Positions 24,850 through 25,192 of a stretch of DNA of 25,192 nt are shown here, in pieces; the stretch's first letter is position 1; every line of letters starts with the position of its first letter. The notes beneath the pieces are model-generated. The model had not been told where the DNA came from. It was given only the letters and a program-made list of their open reading frames with translations, and did not search any database. The stretch is from an uncultured Sphingobacteriaceae bacterium (GTDB lineage: Bacteria; Bacteroidota; Bacteroidia; Sphingobacteriales; Sphingobacteriaceae). Where the stretch lies: positions 1 through 25,192 of the forward strand of contig CALNCF010000351.1 of assembly GCA_937875035.1 (NCBI GenBank). The letters run 5' to 3'. A program made the translations under genes and the position numbers.

Positions 24850-24937
24850 GTTTTCCACAGCAAAATGAATAAAGTACGCCCACGAATCGAAAATAAGGCT
24901 AATGCTCTCTTTTTAAATTCGTTGCGCTGTGGAAAAC
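24850..24937. repeat. Nested inverted repeat with two DnaA-box-like ends, upstream of nrdJ
   Basis: GTTTTCCACAGC (24850-24861) and its perfect 12-bp complement (24926-24937) enclose 64 bases. Inside them is a second inverted pair, ACGAAT (24882-24887) and ATTCGT (24917-24922). Each outer arm contains TTTTCCACA, which fits the relaxed DnaA-box pattern TTWTNCACA, in opposite orientations. No T tract follows either way, so it does not look like an intrinsic terminator. It sits 85 bases upstream of the proposed nrdJ -7 element. Confidence 0.5.
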
Positions 24938-24983
24938 AAAAAAATCAATGAAAATTTAATGTTAAACCAGGCTTGAAAAGGCG

Positions 24984-25192
24984 CTACTCGATCACACTGA
25001 GCTTGATCATATTGGTACGCCCTTTCCGTACGATAGGAATGCTTGCCGTATTCACGATAAGATCCCCCTTTTTCAACAGCTTATAGCTTTTCAGCATATC
25101 GTTTACCTCTTTAATGGTATCATCGGTGCTGTCGAACTTATCGTAAAAAAAGCCTCTTACTCCCCACAAAAGGCTTAACGTATTAAGCAGCG
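24984..25192 (-). CDS. pyk: Pyruvate kinase, C-terminal end (5' part outside window)
   Basis: The frame ends at the stop on 24984-24986 and is open to the right edge, giving the last 68 or so residues. The sequence NTLSLLWGVRGFFYDKF, followed by a helix and then GDLIVNTASIPIVRKGRTN, is the C-terminal domain of pyruvate kinase as found in Bacteroidota, including the closing GRTNMIKL strand. A nominal TTG near 25169 is internal and not a start. The enzyme converts phosphoenolpyruvate and ADP to pyruvate and ATP at the end of glycolysis. The catalytic barrel lies outside the window. It is transcribed toward nrdJ but separated from it by 249 bases of repeats. Confidence 0.9.
   Translation of the reverse strand, partial: LLNTLSLLWGVRGFFYDKFDSTDDTIKEVNDMLKSYKLLKKGDLIVNTASIPIVRKGRTNMIKLSVIE

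Noticed and set aside
24850..24937. Chromosomal replication origin
   Set aside because: Only two relaxed DnaA-box matches, and neither dnaA nor other origin-linked genes are nearby.
24735..24983. Cobalamin riboswitch or NrdR box upstream of nrdJ
   Set aside because: I looked for a B12-box-like core and for the NrdR pattern ACACWATATATWGTGT. Only an AT palindrome (AAATATATTT) is present, which is not a match.

Overview
The window looks like chromosomal DNA of a Bacteroidota bacterium, probably a Chitinophagales/Sphingobacteriales-like lineage. The basis is two proteins with C-terminal type IX secretion (T9SS type A) sorting domains, an Omp28-family lipoprotein, a DUF6029-type outer-membrane barrel, a B12-dependent ribonucleotide reductase, and several matches to the Bacteroidota -7 promoter element TAnnTTTG. 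The gene order is mostly housekeeping. I see no rRNA, tRNA, CRISPR array, prophage or insertion sequence, and no gene-free stretch longer than 300 bases.

Left part (1-5650): a truncated minus-strand gene encodes a four-helix SirB-like membrane domain running into the start of a cytochrome c heme site. Next is a small periplasmic TonB-C-like protein on the minus strand, then a plus-strand pair of secreted amidohydrolases (1006 and about 428 aa). Only one of their three amidohydrolase-like modules keeps its HxH metal motif. A 13-bp bidirectional terminator closes this part.

Middle-left (5672-11651): a cluster of exported proteins with a redox theme. On the minus strand, in transcription order, are a T9SS-secreted Omp28-like protein (CGWC), a TlpA-like thioredoxin (CKPC), a DUF6029 barrel with a CVGGVC pair, and an Omp28 lipoprotein (CGNC). 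A small four-cysteine T9SS cargo protein is divergently transcribed. The last three minus-strand genes are nearly contiguous. I consider this the best candidate for a poorly described system: an outer-membrane and surface thiol/disulfide module.

Middle-right (11711-19632): Tex RNA-binding protein (minus), an unrecognised secreted protein (plus), an intergenic region with strong nested and crossing inverted repeats that may encode a structured RNA, pyruvate dehydrogenase E1 beta (minus), a UvrD-type helicase with an AddB-like Fe-S nuclease domain (minus), and a small XRE regulator (minus).

Right part (19633-25192): a plus-strand PAS-PAS histidine kinase split by a one-base frameshift exactly at its G1 ATP box. 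Its likely promoter overlaps a palindrome next to the XRE gene. A bidirectional terminator follows, then class II ribonucleotide reductase nrdJ (minus). The window ends in the C-terminus of pyruvate kinase (minus). The nrdJ-pyk gap holds two DnaA-box-like sequences as a perfect 12-bp inverted repeat.
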